DNA from: Bog-473 sp963726005
GTDB taxonomy: Bacteria; Actinomycetota; Acidimicrobiia; Acidimicrobiales; RAAP-2
Length of the DNA stretch: 64,000 nt
Assembly: GCA_963726005.1 (NCBI GenBank)
Contig: CAVSAT010000002.1
Location: 186,001 to 250,000, forward strand
Direction: 5' to 3'
Below the pieces are notes generated by a model. It did not search any database and was not told the DNA's origin. It saw only the letters and a program-made list of their open reading frames with translations. This document shows, one piece after another, positions 27,416-35,768 of the stretch. Made by a program: the position numbers and the translations under genes. Numbering within the stretch: position 1 is the first letter of the stretch; each line of letters begins with the position of its first letter.

Positions 27416-29513
27416 TCACGTGATGTCCTGGGCCTGGTCTGCCACCTTGGGGGTCGAGCCGGGGGTGGGGGTGGTCTTGGCTCCGGGGGTGGTGGGGATG
27501 TCGTAGCGGTGCAGCGCGTAGCTCATGATCTGGGAGAACACCGGTGCGGCCACGGTGCCGCCGAAGATCGGGGTCGGCCGGTCGAGGACGACGATCATGG
27601 AGAAGGTCGGGTTGGCGGCCGGCGCGAACCCCACGAACGAGGCCATGTAGGCGCCGGTCACGTACGAGTCCTTGCCCTGTGTGGGGATCTGGGCCGTCCC
27701 GGTCTTTCCGGCGACCGTGTACCCCGGGATCGCGGCACTCGAACCGGTGCCCTGGTTGACGACCTGCTGGAGCATCGACGTCAGCTCGGCATCGATCGAG
27801 GTCGAGAACACTTGGTGGGTCGCGGACGGAGCAGTCCTGGTCACGGTGCCCGTCGGGCTTACCGTCGCCTGGACCAGCTTGGGTGCGACGAAGACGCCAC
27901 CGTTGGCAACGGCGTTGTAGGCATCGAGCACCTGGAGTGCGCTGACAGCGTCGACCTGCCCGATGGGGAGCGAGACCAAGTCGGTCGGCTCCCACTGGGC
28001 CGCGGTCGCCAGCAGCCCGGGAGACTCGCCGGGGAAGTGCAGCCCGGTCGGCTGTCCGAAGCCCAGCGCCTTGACCTGGGCGAGCAGGCGCTGCTCGCCC
28101 ACGCCCTGCGCGATCTCCGAGGTCCCGATGTTGGAGGACTGCGCCAGGATCTGCGTCGCGGTCAGCGTCTCGGTGGGGTGCGGCTCGGCGTCGTGGAAGG
28201 TGGATCCGTCCAACTTGATCTGGTCGGGCACGGTGAAGACGGAGTTGGGGTTGATCAGGCTGTCCGCCAGCGCCGCCGAGAAGGTGACGAGCTTGAACAC
28301 GGACCCCGGCTCGTAGAGCTGGCTGACGGCCAGGTTGTTGGGCGCCTCGTCGACGGCGTCGTGCGGTCCGATCGGCACGACCCCTCCTGGTGCGGGAGGG
28401 GTCGTGCCGGTCGTCGCGGCAGGTGCGTTCGGGTGGGTCGCCGTGAGATTGGCCATGGAGAGGACCTGGCCCGTCTTCACGTCCATCAGCACCGCAGTGC
28501 CGCTCACGGCGTGGGACGATTCGATCGCCTTGGCCAGCGCCTGTTCCGACTCGTACTGGAGCTGGGTATCGAGCGTGAGCTCCAGACCCGTGCCGGGTGA
28601 CGTGGCGACCTGGTTCGCCACTGGTGACTGCGGCAACGCCACACCTCCGGGCGACTCAATGATCGTTTCCTTGCCGTCGGTTCCCGCGAGGATGGGGTTG
28701 TTGCCGTATTCCAGACCGGCGGCGCCATGCCCGGCCGCGTTGGTGAACCCGACGACGGGTCCGGCCAGGTTTCCGTTTGGCACGATGCGCTTCGAGTCGG
28801 CGATCATCGTGATGCCGGGAAAGGCGTCCGCCGATATCTTCTGCCGCGACCGACTGGGGCAGCTGACGGGCCAGCACCACGTAGCCCGAGGGGCGGCGCA
28901 ATTCGGAGGCGAGCGTCGTGGCCGGGACGTTGAGGATCGGCGAGAGCGCCAGCGCCGTCTGCACGGGATGAGCGACCTGGAAATCGTCGGCGACCACGTC
29001 GTCCGTCGGCACGGACATTGCCAGGGGTGCGCCGTCCCGGGCGTAGATCCCCCCGCGCAGCGAAGGCAACGAGACGGTGATGGAGGACTCCCCCCGTGCC
29101 GCGGCCTGGTATGCGCCGGCGTGCAGCACCTGGACGTCGACGAGGCGCGCCACCAGGAGCAATATGGCCGCCACGAGGACGAGTCGGACGAGACGGATCC
29201 GGCGCTGGAAGGTGCCGCCCGCCCAGGCGCGACGCGGCCGGGAGACGGGCAGCCGGGTGACCTGCGCCCGCGGCTGGTGTGGACGGGGGCGAGCGCGGGT
29301 GCTGGCGGATTTGGAGGCAGCCGGTCGGCGCCGGGGGATGGCGGGTTGTGAGCGGACCGGCCGTAGTGGACGGGTTGTGCGGACCGGTCGTGTGGTCTGC
29401 GCCGATGGCTTCTTCGATCGCTGGGCGGTCCTCGTCGACCCCAATTTCGTGGGCGTGCGCCGGCCGGAACCAGCGCGCGCGCGGTGAGGGTCGTGTCGGG
29501 TGGTGACGCTCAT
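27416..29513 (-). CDS. ftsI: penicillin-binding protein FtsI/PBP3, frameshifted
   Basis: The ATG at 29513 overlaps the ftsL stop (ATGA). A basic Arg/Pro/Thr-rich cytoplasmic tail of about 110 residues precedes one transmembrane segment (LVRLVLVAAILLLVARLVDV) and the PBP dimerisation domain (GIYARDGAPLAMSVPTDDVV). The frame breaks near 28841-28850 and resumes as ADAFPGITMIADSKRIVP. The transpeptidase domain has SVFK (catalytic Ser, in YEPGSVFKLVTFSAAL), SSN (in SSNIGTSEIA) and KTGT (in VAGKTGTAQIPTQG). Removing one base gives LPQSVAQKISADAFPGIT and a protein of about 698 residues. FtsI crosslinks septal peptidoglycan with FtsW. Confidence 0.92.
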
Positions 29514-30127
29514 GGCGTGGACGTTGCAGTCGTCGTCGACGCGCCGCTGGCGCTCGGTGCACTCGGCGCTCCGGCTCCTGCGCTTGTGCCAGTGGCGCCT
29601 GTTGCCGTGGCAGCGCCGGTTCCCGTCGCCGGCGTCGTCGTCGCTGCCGGCACTGTCGTCGTCGTCGCCGCCGGCACGGCCGGCGCCGCGGTCACCTTGG
29701 GCGTGGGCAGCGGAACCGACAGGGAGACGTAGGGCAGCTCGACGATGTTCGCCGGCCGCACCATGTGGAGCTGACCCGACGCGGCGGCAACGATCCGGGA
29801 CGGTGTCTCGAGCTGGGCGACGGCCAGTTCGCTTTGGCGGTGTGCGCTCTGCTCGAGCGCGAGCTCGTGCTGGAGCGAGGACAGCCGCACCTGGCCGTTG
29901 GCGAGGAGCGCCTGGCTCACGACCACGGCCAACAGCGCCGCCACCACCAAGGAGATGGCGATGATGTTCAGCGGCCGTGAATGACTGCCGGGGGCACGCC
30001 TCTGGCGGGTACGGGAGCCGGAACGGCCGGGGATGACGCGGAGCGGCGCCCGGCGTGGCGTCGGGGCGACGGCACGGCGACCCACACGGCGGGCCGGTGC
30101 TGCCGTCGCAGCGGAGGGCGGGGCCAT
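29510..30127 (-). CDS. ftsL: FtsL-like septal protein with long low-complexity C-terminal tail
   Basis: 205 residues. The ATG at 30127 overlaps the rsmH stop (TGATG). A basic cytoplasmic N-terminus (residues 1 to about 55) is followed by one transmembrane segment (NIIAISLVVAALLAVVVSQA) and a coiled coil (VRLSSLQHELALEQSAHRQS) ending at the typical TPSRIVAAASGQLHMVRP. The last 60 or so residues are Ala/Thr/Pro/Gly/Ser only. Position between rsmH and ftsI and the topology identify FtsL. The tail is outside the cell and is not part of ordinary FtsL. Confidence 0.82.
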   Translation of the reverse strand: MAPPSAATAAPARRVGRRAVAPTPRRAPLRVIPGRSGSRTRQRRAPGSHSRPLNIIAISLVVAALLAVVVSQALLANGQVRLSSLQHELALEQSAHRQSELAVAQLETPSRIVAAASGQLHMVRPANIVELPYVSLSVPLPTPKVTAAPAVPAATTTTVPAATTTPATGTGAATATGATGTSAGAGAPSAPSASGASTTTATSTP

Positions 30128-31143
30128 CAGCGCTCTCCCCTGTCCTTGTCCTCTTTCTTGTCCTCTTTCTTGTCCTCTTTCTTGTCCTCTTCCCCGGTCT
30201 TGTCGGCCTCGTCCGCTTCCGTGCGGACGATGGCGCGGAGTCGAGCGCTCTCGGCGCGCGGGTTCGCCGCCACCTCGGAAGGTGACGGCTTGCGGGCGCC
30301 TCGGAACACCAGCGCGTGACGGGCAACGGCGCCACACACGCAGGGCAGCCCGGGGGGGCACTCACACCCGCCGGAGGCGGCGTCGGCGAACATTTGCTTC
30401 GTGAGGCGGTCCTCGCCCGAGTGGTAGCTGATCACGGCACAGACGCCCCCGACCGCCAGGTGCGACAAGGCGACCGGCAGCGCGGCGCGGAGTTGCCCCA
30501 GCTCGTCGTTGACCTCGATACGCAGGGCCTGGAACACCCGGCGCGCCGGGTGCCCCTTGCGGCGAACTGCTGCCGGTACCGCCGATGACACGACTTCGGC
30601 CAGCTGCCTCGTGGAGGTCAGTGGCCGGGATCTCACGATGGCCCGGGCGATGCGCCCGGACAGTCGACCCTCTCCGTTCTCCCGGAACAGCGCAGCGAGG
30701 GACTCCTCGGGCAGGCTGTTCACCAGGTCGGCTGCGCTCAGGCCGGTCGTCGGGTCCATCCGCATGTCGAGCGGCCCGTCGACCCGGAACGAAAAGCCCC
30801 GCTCCACCCGGTCGAGCTGGGGCGAGCTGACACCAAGGTCGAAGAGGGCTCCCGAGAGGCGTCCGAACGAAGGGGCCGAGAGGATCTCGGGAAGCGACGA
30901 GAACGGTGCTCCCACCAGCGAGACCCGGTCTCCGAAGATGGACAGGCGGGCCCGCGCCGCCTGTAGCGCCGCGGGATCACGGTCGAGCCCGACGATCCGC
31001 AACGCTGGATACGCCTCGAGCAGTGCCGCCGCGTGCCCTCCCCCGCCGACCGTCGCGTCGACGACCGCGCCGGGGGGAACCGAAGCGAACAGCGAGACCA
31101 CCTCGTCGCGCAGCACGGGAATGTGTTCGAACGAGTGGGCCAT
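30127..31143 (-). CDS. rsmH: 16S rRNA (cytosine(1402)-N(4))-methyltransferase
   Basis: 338 residues starting MAHSFEHIPVLRDEVVSLF at ATG 31143, with a GGGGGG stretch six bases upstream. The SAM site is VVDATVGGGGHAAALLEAYP and GLDRDP; other conserved blocks are GALFDLGVSSPQLDRVERGF, LDMRMDPTTGLSAADLVN, VFQALRIEVNDELGQLRAAL and VISYHSGEDRLTKQMF. The C-terminus ends in a Lys/Lys/Glu/Asp repeat tail encoded by four 12-bp units. The open frame extends far upstream through the gap and mraZ, but that part is a shadow. Confidence 0.95.
   Translation of the reverse strand: MAHSFEHIPVLRDEVVSLFASVPPGAVVDATVGGGGHAAALLEAYPALRIVGLDRDPAALQAARARLSIFGDRVSLVGAPFSSLPEILSAPSFGRLSGALFDLGVSSPQLDRVERGFSFRVDGPLDMRMDPTTGLSAADLVNSLPEESLAALFRENGEGRLSGRIARAIVRSRPLTSTRQLAEVVSSAVPAAVRRKGHPARRVFQALRIEVNDELGQLRAALPVALSHLAVGGVCAVISYHSGEDRLTKQMFADAASGGCECPPGLPCVCGAVARHALVFRGARKPSPSEVAANPRAESARLRAIVRTEADEADKTGEEDKKEDKKEDKKEDKDRGER
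30145..30192. repeat. four 12-bp tandem repeats encoding the RsmH tail
   Basis: CTTGTCCTCTTT occurs at 30145, 30157 and 30169, with a one-base variant at 30181. On the minus strand it encodes repeated Lys-Glu-Asp-Lys. Length changes in multiples of 12 would keep the frame. Confidence 0.85.
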
Positions 31144-31361
31144 CTGCAGCCCCCCGGCCGGTGGGTCGAGAGGGAGGTGGAGATCCGGACGACCAGCTAG
31201 GAGGTGGGTGGAGTGGCCTTCCAGCGCGCCGGTCGAGGAGCTGCACATGGTCCATTGCGTTCCGTGTGTCACTGTCGTGGTCCTGCGGTGTGTCCTTTCG
31301 TTGCTCCTTTCGTCGGTCCCGTCCTTCGTCCTTGCGTCGATCTGCCCATCCGCCCCCGGCG

Positions 31362-31781
31362 CTACTCCTCGTCTTCCTCGAGGAGCCAGCTCTCCTCCGG
31401 CAGCACACGCTCGGTCCACGCCGTCGGATTCCAGAGTTCGACCCGGTCGATCGCACCATGTACGAGCACCTCCGTATCGAGATGTGCGAACGTCCGCAGG
31501 TGTGCGGGGATCGGCATGCGGCCTTGCCGGTCGACCTCGACCTCGGCTGAGTTCGACGCCCAGATCCGCGCCCGGTTGCGGTCGGCGCGACCCGAGCCTG
31601 CTCGCTCCTGCATGTGCTCCATCTGTCGTTCGAATTCGCCGGGCGTCCAGAGGGCGAGACAGCCCTCGGAGTTCTGGGTCAGGTAGCCACCCCGCTCGAA
31701 CTGGGCGCGGAACTTCGCGGGCAGGATCACCCTGCCCTTCGTGTCGAGCGAGTGCTCGTACCTTCCGACGAAGCCTGCCAC
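31362..31781 (-). CDS. mraZ: transcriptional regulator MraZ
   Basis: 139 residues with two AbrB-like SpoVT/MraZ halves: GRYEHSLDTKGRVILPAKFR and AEVEVDRQGRMPIPAHLRTF, each with the DxxGR motif. MraZ is the first gene of the dcw cluster and binds repeats in its own promoter as a ring-shaped oligomer, usually repressing the cluster. It starts at GTG 31781 with GGGAG upstream. The 218-bp gap to rsmH (31144-31361) has several GAAAGGA-like motifs but no gene I can support. Confidence 0.95.
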   Translation of the reverse strand: MAGFVGRYEHSLDTKGRVILPAKFRAQFERGGYLTQNSEGCLALWTPGEFERQMEHMQERAGSGRADRNRARIWASNSAEVEVDRQGRMPIPAHLRTFAHLDTEVLVHGAIDRVELWNPTAWTERVLPEESWLLEEDEE

Positions 31782-31835
31782 CAGCTGTGTCTCCCACGTC
31801 GCTCCCTGGCCTGCGTCCTTTGACGCCCCCTTACA

Positions 31836-31881
31836 CCACTTCGCACCACTCTACGCCCTTTTCCTCCACTGCACAACCACT
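31836..31881 (-). promoter_or_regulatory. candidate MraZ operator: AGTGG boxes at about 10-bp spacing
   Basis: On the minus strand AGTGG occurs at 31881-31877, 31870-31866, 31850-31846 and 31840-31836, with a degenerate copy (AGGGC) between the second and third. Spacing is 11, 20 and 10 bp, so all boxes are near one face of the helix. MraZ is known to bind short G-rich direct repeats with a 10-bp period upstream of its gene. The boxes end about 55 bp before the mraZ start. Confidence 0.7.
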
Positions 31882-32061
31882 TCGACTCCCGGGCAACCCA
31901 AATGCAACCCCCGGCCGCCCACACATCCCCCGGGCCCGCGCGGAGACACCCCCGGGCGCCTCGTGGCCTGCTCGCCGCCGCGCACCTCTTGAACCGCTCA
32001 GCCGGTCGCCGGACCGTTCTCGCACACAGAGTCCATGGAGACCGGCCTGCCGCCGAAGAAC

Positions 32062-32112
32062 AGAAGAAGAGGAAAAAGAAGAGGAAAAAGAAGGGAAGAA
32101 GAAAAGGAAGAG
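32062..32112. repeat. 51-base purine tract with two 12-bp direct repeats
   Basis: All 51 bases of the plus strand are A or G. GAAGAGGAAAAA occurs in tandem at 32066-32077 and 32078-32089. Read on the minus strand it is a C/T-rich tract starting about 20 bases after the stop of the lipoate-ligase gene, so it may help termination. It stands out sharply from the GC-rich surroundings. Confidence 0.75.
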
Positions 32113-32131
32113 CGACGGCGGAGCGGACGGG

Positions 32132-32869
32132 CTACTCGCCGCGGGCGCCGGCACCGGCGCCGAAGGCATGGAACGAGCCGAGCAGCCGGTCTCGCAACGG
32201 ACCCAGGTCCGCCACCGCCGGGTCGAGCTCACCGAGACCCACCGCCACCGCCATCAGGTCGCGCATCATCGCCACGTGCAGCGGTGGGTCGAGGAGCATG
32301 ACCTCGAGCAGCGCCGCCGGCTCCCAACGCAGGTACGCGCACGACGAGAACAGGGCGCCCTCACGGGCCCGCCACTGCGAGAGGCCAACCAACTTGCGCC
32401 CACCGTAGAAGACCTCGCCGGGACCCCGCCCGGCGAAGCACACCAACTCGCCGAGCCGGCCCGGCGACGCCCGGCCCGTGTGCACGTGGAAGCCGTCGTA
32501 CCCGAGCCCGAGTCCGAGTCCGACCAATGCTTCTACCCACCATCTCCCGATCCACTCGGCCGCTGCGGACACGTCGACACGCCACATGGGGTCGTGCCTC
32601 GGTATCCACGCGTCCAGCCAGAGCTGCGCCCCGGGCTCGAGATAGACGGCTCCTCCCCCACCGCGGCGACGGGCCAGGTCCATGTGCCGCCGCCGCAGGG
32701 CGTTCCCATCGACCAACTCCGCCGGCTGCGTGCTGCCGAGCACCAGCGTGGGCCGGGTCACCGCACGCGCCAGCGCGACCCGACGTGGTTCGGGGCGGAA
32801 CTGCTCGACGTCGAAGGGGGATGGTGGAGAGGTCAACCTCAGGAGGCGGCTGCGAGATACGGCGCCCAC
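32132..32869 (-). CDS. lipoate/biotin protein ligase A/B family protein
   Basis: 245 residues with the BPL/LplA fold. RRRGGGGAVYLEPGAQLWLD matches the R-x-GGG-A-V lipoyl-AMP loop, and CFAGRGPGEVFYGGRKLVGL with SQWRAREGALFSSCAY matches the catalytic Lys region (GGRKLVG). The protein could ligate or transfer lipoate, octanoate or biotin. It lacks the C-terminal accessory domain of LplA, so LipM-like octanoyltransfer is possible. It overlaps the start of its upstream HNH gene by 31 bp; a start slightly downstream is possible. Confidence 0.8.
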   Translation of the reverse strand: MGAVSRSRLLRLTSPPSPFDVEQFRPEPRRVALARAVTRPTLVLGSTQPAELVDGNALRRRHMDLARRRGGGGAVYLEPGAQLWLDAWIPRHDPMWRVDVSAAAEWIGRWWVEALVGLGLGLGYDGFHVHTGRASPGRLGELVCFAGRGPGEVFYGGRKLVGLSQWRAREGALFSSCAYLRWEPAALLEVMLLDPPLHVAMMRDLMAVAVGLGELDPAVADLGPLRDRLLGSFHAFGAGAGARGE

Positions 32870-33345
32870 AACGGGTCGACGTCAGAGAGATGGCGCAGCC
32901 GCCAAAGGTGCCCGTCGGGTGGGGCTGGCTTCACCCGCAGCGTCCACCCCAGTTCGGAGAGCAACTGATCGGCCTTGACCAAGTTGTCGCGCTTGCACGC
33001 GGCAACGACGTTGAACCAGTCGTGGGTGCCGCCCCGGCTGCGCGGGATCACATGGTCGATCGTGTCGGCCGGCTGCGAGCAGTACACGCAGAGGCCACCG
33101 TCCCGCCGGAGAACAGAGCGGCGGGTCACCGGCGGTGTGCGGGCCCAGCGTGGGATGCGGACCATATGCGACAGACGCACGATCGACGGCACCTCGATCT
33201 TGAGCCTCGCCGAGTGGAAGACCTTGCAGTCCTCACGGATAGCGACCGCTTCGGCGCGGCCTCCGAGGATCAGAACGACGGCACGACGATCCGAGACGAG
33301 GGCAAGCGGCTCATAGGTCGCATTGAGGAGGAGCACCCGCTCCAT
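32839..33345 (-). CDS. HNH endonuclease family protein
   Basis: 168 residues. The N-terminal half (VLLLNATYEPLALVSDRRAV) and then RRSVLRRDGGLCVYCSQPAD, TIDHVIPRSRGGTHDWFNVV and CKRDNLVKADQLL give the HNH core (C-x2-C, DHVIP, N, and a following K/AD). This is the small free-standing actinobacterial HNH family that starts MERVLLLNATYEPL; it is not tied to a mobile element here. The biological role is unknown. Confidence 0.92.
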   Translation of the reverse strand: MERVLLLNATYEPLALVSDRRAVVLILGGRAEAVAIREDCKVFHSARLKIEVPSIVRLSHMVRIPRWARTPPVTRRSVLRRDGGLCVYCSQPADTIDHVIPRSRGGTHDWFNVVAACKRDNLVKADQLLSELGWTLRVKPAPPDGHLWRLRHLSDVDPLWAPYLAAAS

Positions 33346-33357
33346 ACCCCAGAGAGG

Positions 33358-33690
33358 CTATCCGCGGCCGGGACGAGACCTCTTGCACCATCGCAAGAAG
33401 GCCACGACGTCCGAGGGGGCGACCGCCCTGTTGTCTCCGTCCCCGCCGTACGCGGTGACGAGCCGGAACCGCCAGTACTCCTCTCCGGGCAACGGAAGGA
33501 AGGGGGCGCGATGCCACCACCCGCGCCGGGCCATGCGGCGCACCGCGCCGATCGAGGCCCACCACAGCCCGGGGTGGGGCAAGACCGCCCGCGTGACGAC
33601 GGATGCGTCCCGGGCCCACCCGGCCCGGCCACCACGACCGGGACCGATCGGCGCGCGCACGGCCGGCGTACTCGCCGTACCGCCGCTCAC
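33358..33690 (-). CDS. hypothetical protein, about 110 aa
   Basis: The recognisable part is GLWWASIGAVRRMARRGWWH, then PLPGEEYWRFRLVTAYGGDG and VVAFLRWCKRSR. It is compact, basic and soluble-looking. The start is taken at GTG 33690 so as not to lie inside the ROK gene; the frame is open further upstream. It lies 12 bp upstream of the HNH gene in the same direction, so it is likely in one operon with ROK and HNH. No function is assigned. Confidence 0.62.
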   Translation of the reverse strand: MSGGTASTPAVRAPIGPGRGGRAGWARDASVVTRAVLPHPGLWWASIGAVRRMARRGWWHRAPFLPLPGEEYWRFRLVTAYGGDGDNRAVAPSDVVAFLRWCKRSRPGRG

Positions 33691-33703
33691 GTCGCGCCGC
33701 CGC

Positions 33704-34636
33704 TCACGCGGGGACCGCCCCGCACAAGCCGACCCGGGCCGCACCGATCAGCGGGCCCCGGTCGCCGAGACTGCCCGGCACGACGAGCGCACCTCGGGCG
33801 AACTCGAGCCGGCACAACTCGTCCATCTCCGCCTGTGCGGCCCCGAAGAACGGGTCGCCGAAACCCAGCGCGACCGATCCACTGACGACGGCCAGCGGCA
33901 GGTCGAGCAGGTTCACCACGGACGCGATGGCCCGACCCACCAGCGTCCCCGCGTGCTTCACCACTGCCGGCGGGGCAAGCCGGGCCGGCTGTCCCGTGAT
34001 GGCCGCCAGCGCAGTCCCGGAAGCCTCCGCCTCGAGGCAACCACGGCCGCCGCACTGGCACCTCCTCCCGCCGGGAACGACGATGACGTGACCGATGTGG
34101 CCCGCGTTGCCGAGCCGTCCGGAGAGCAGTCTCCCTCCGAGCACGATGCCGCCCCCGACCCCCGTCGACACCACCATGGCGATGTAGTCCCGTTGACCCA
34201 CCGCGGCTCCGACCCAGCCCTCACCCAACGCGAGCGCCTTGGCGTCGTTGTCGACGAAGACGGGGAGTCCGGTCAGCACACGCAGTCGGGAGCGCAGCGG
34301 GAAGGACCGCCATGCCGGGATGTTCAACGGCGACACCTCTTCGCCGCCCGGGGTCATCGGCCCTCCGCATCCCACTCCGGCGACGAGGACGCGGTCCCCG
34401 ACGCGCACCGCCGCGGTGACGTCCTGCACCAGCCCGGCCAGGTCATCCCACAGGGCCTCGGCCGCTTCCGCCCGGGAACCGGGTCCCTGCCCGGTCTCGG
34501 CGTCCGCCACGACCCCCGACGGCGACACCGCCCGCGTGGGTCGCATCGCCCGTTCCACCAGGGAACCGTCCAGAGTGACCAACCCGGCTGCCATCTTGGT
34601 GCCACCGATGTCCACGGCCAGCGCGAGATCTGCCAC
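33704..34636 (-). CDS. ROK family sugar kinase (glucokinase-like)
   Basis: 310 residues. ALAVDIGGTKMAAGLVT is the phosphate-1 ATP motif; FVDNDAKALALGEGWVG and VVSTGVGGGIVLGGRLLSG are the sugar and phosphate-2 sites; NAGHIGHVIVVPGG and CQCGGRGCLEAEASG give the ROK zinc motif (CxCGxxGCLE). No N-terminal winged helix is present, so it is an enzyme rather than a repressor. The likely substrate is glucose or another hexose; this is not settled from sequence. Confidence 0.93.
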   Translation of the reverse strand: MADLALAVDIGGTKMAAGLVTLDGSLVERAMRPTRAVSPSGVVADAETGQGPGSRAEAAEALWDDLAGLVQDVTAAVRVGDRVLVAGVGCGGPMTPGGEEVSPLNIPAWRSFPLRSRLRVLTGLPVFVDNDAKALALGEGWVGAAVGQRDYIAMVVSTGVGGGIVLGGRLLSGRLGNAGHIGHVIVVPGGRRCQCGGRGCLEAEASGTALAAITGQPARLAPPAVVKHAGTLVGRAIASVVNLLDLPLAVVSGSVALGFGDPFFGAAQAEMDELCRLEFARGALVVPGSLGDRGPLIGAARVGLCGAVPA

Positions 34637-34725
34637 GGGACGCGCGCTACCTCGGACTCGGTCTCGACAAGGGTGCCAACGGTGTGTCGCGGCTCAGCGG
34701 GGCCGCACGCAGCCCCGCGCGATGC

Positions 34726-35127
34726 TCAGCCTTCGCGCCGATGGAAGCGGGAGCGGAACCAGTCGCGCGCCTCGGTGACCGCGCCCTCGATCCCGCTCGT
34801 TGCGCCACTCGGTTTCGACTCCCCGTCCTTCGTCCGGGTCAAGTCATGCCAACCCGCGCGGCCCATGCGTCGCAGGTTCCGTTCGAACCAGACCGCCGAG
34901 GCGAACATGATGACCACGCCGACGAAGCCGGCCGGGACCGACTTGCTGTAGAAGGCGACGAGAATGACCACACCGAGCACGAAGGACACGGCGGCCCACT
35001 TGCAGTAGCGGCCGGCGTGCCGGTAGACGGTCTCCGACCGCACCCGTTCCGCGAACTCGGGGTCCTGCTTGACCAGCGACTCCTCGAGCTCGGCCAGAAT
35101 TCGCTGTTCGTGGTCGGAAAGCGGCAC
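34726..35127 (-). CDS. DUF3040 domain membrane protein
   Basis: About 133 residues starting PLSDHEQRILAELEESL, the DUF3040 signature, then two transmembrane segments (KWAAVSFVLGVVILVAFYSK and AGFVGVVIMFASAVWFERNL) and a charged C-terminus. GTG 35127 is preceded by AGGGGG at nine bases. The family is actinobacterial and often near mraZ; its role is unknown. Confidence 0.85.
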   Translation of the reverse strand: MPLSDHEQRILAELEESLVKQDPEFAERVRSETVYRHAGRYCKWAAVSFVLGVVILVAFYSKSVPAGFVGVVIMFASAVWFERNLRRMGRAGWHDLTRTKDGESKPSGATSGIEGAVTEARDWFRSRFHRREG

Positions 35128-35388
35128 TACCACCTGCCCCCTGGGATCTCCACATCCATCTGCCTGCCATGTTTGCACGCCCGGACGGCGCGGACAACGA
35201 GAATGTGTCCCCTCGTGCCTGCCCTCGTGGCGTTCTCCACCACGGCTCAGCTTAGAACCCGAACCGGCGGGGTCGAACGCGGGCAGGGGCTCCGAGCCGC
35301 CGGCCCGACGGCCCCATCGGGCGGCCAGGACCGCACGTCGCCCGCGCCCACGGGCGGGTCGCGGCCTGTCCGGCGGCCCGAGCGACCG

Positions 35389-35664
35389 TTACTCCTTGGG
35401 CTTGCGGCGCATGACCAGGGCGGTGATCAGCGCTCCGAGCAGGCCGGAGATCACGATGACGAGGATCAACGGCGCCTGCCGGTTGAAGACCCAGAAGTCG
35501 ATCCGGACCCGCCTCAGGTTGGCCAGCGCGAACCAGGCCAGGAGGATGACCGCCACGGCCACCCCGACCAGCCTGGCTTGATGCCGGCGGTCGACCCCCC
35601 GGTCGCCACCGCCCTCCGACGACTCCACGGGATGGGGCTCCGAGTGCACCGGGCGTCTCGCCAC
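35389..35664 (-). CDS. LapA family (DUF1049) membrane protein
   Basis: 91 residues: a hydrophilic N-terminus of about 30, then two transmembrane segments (GVAVAVILLAWFALANLRRV and LILVIVISGLLGALITALVM) with the linking VRIDFWVFNRQAPL and a short basic end. This matches the LapA/YciS fold. The 210-bp gap to the DUF3040 start has no gene I can support. Confidence 0.85.
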   Translation of the reverse strand: MARRPVHSEPHPVESSEGGGDRGVDRRHQARLVGVAVAVILLAWFALANLRRVRIDFWVFNRQAPLILVIVISGLLGALITALVMRRKPKE

Positions 35665-35768
35665 GGGCCCATTCTGCCCCGTCCGCGTCCCGGGGACGTG
35701 CCAGCGAGCGCGCCACGGCCGGCAGGCGGCCGCCAGCTGCTATGAGAGGGGTCCCGGAAGGAGAGGCC

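Larger units (their letters stand above)
31782..32131. other. 350-bp non-coding region upstream of mraZ
   Basis: It contains the repeat boxes at 31836-31881 near mraZ and a 51-base purine tract (32062-32112) just past the end of the lipoate-ligase gene. Between them is GC-rich sequence with two CCCCCGGGC copies. I see no gene, tRNA or clear terminator. Confidence 0.6.

Noticed and set aside
30127..31797. 556-residue RsmH with a long N-terminal extension
   Set aside because: The extension reads through the mraZ gene in another frame; the family start at 31143 has a ribosome binding site.
32839..33345. Mobile element marked by the HNH gene
   Set aside because: The gene is a free-standing chromosomal HNH family with no repeats, integrase or intron boundaries around it.
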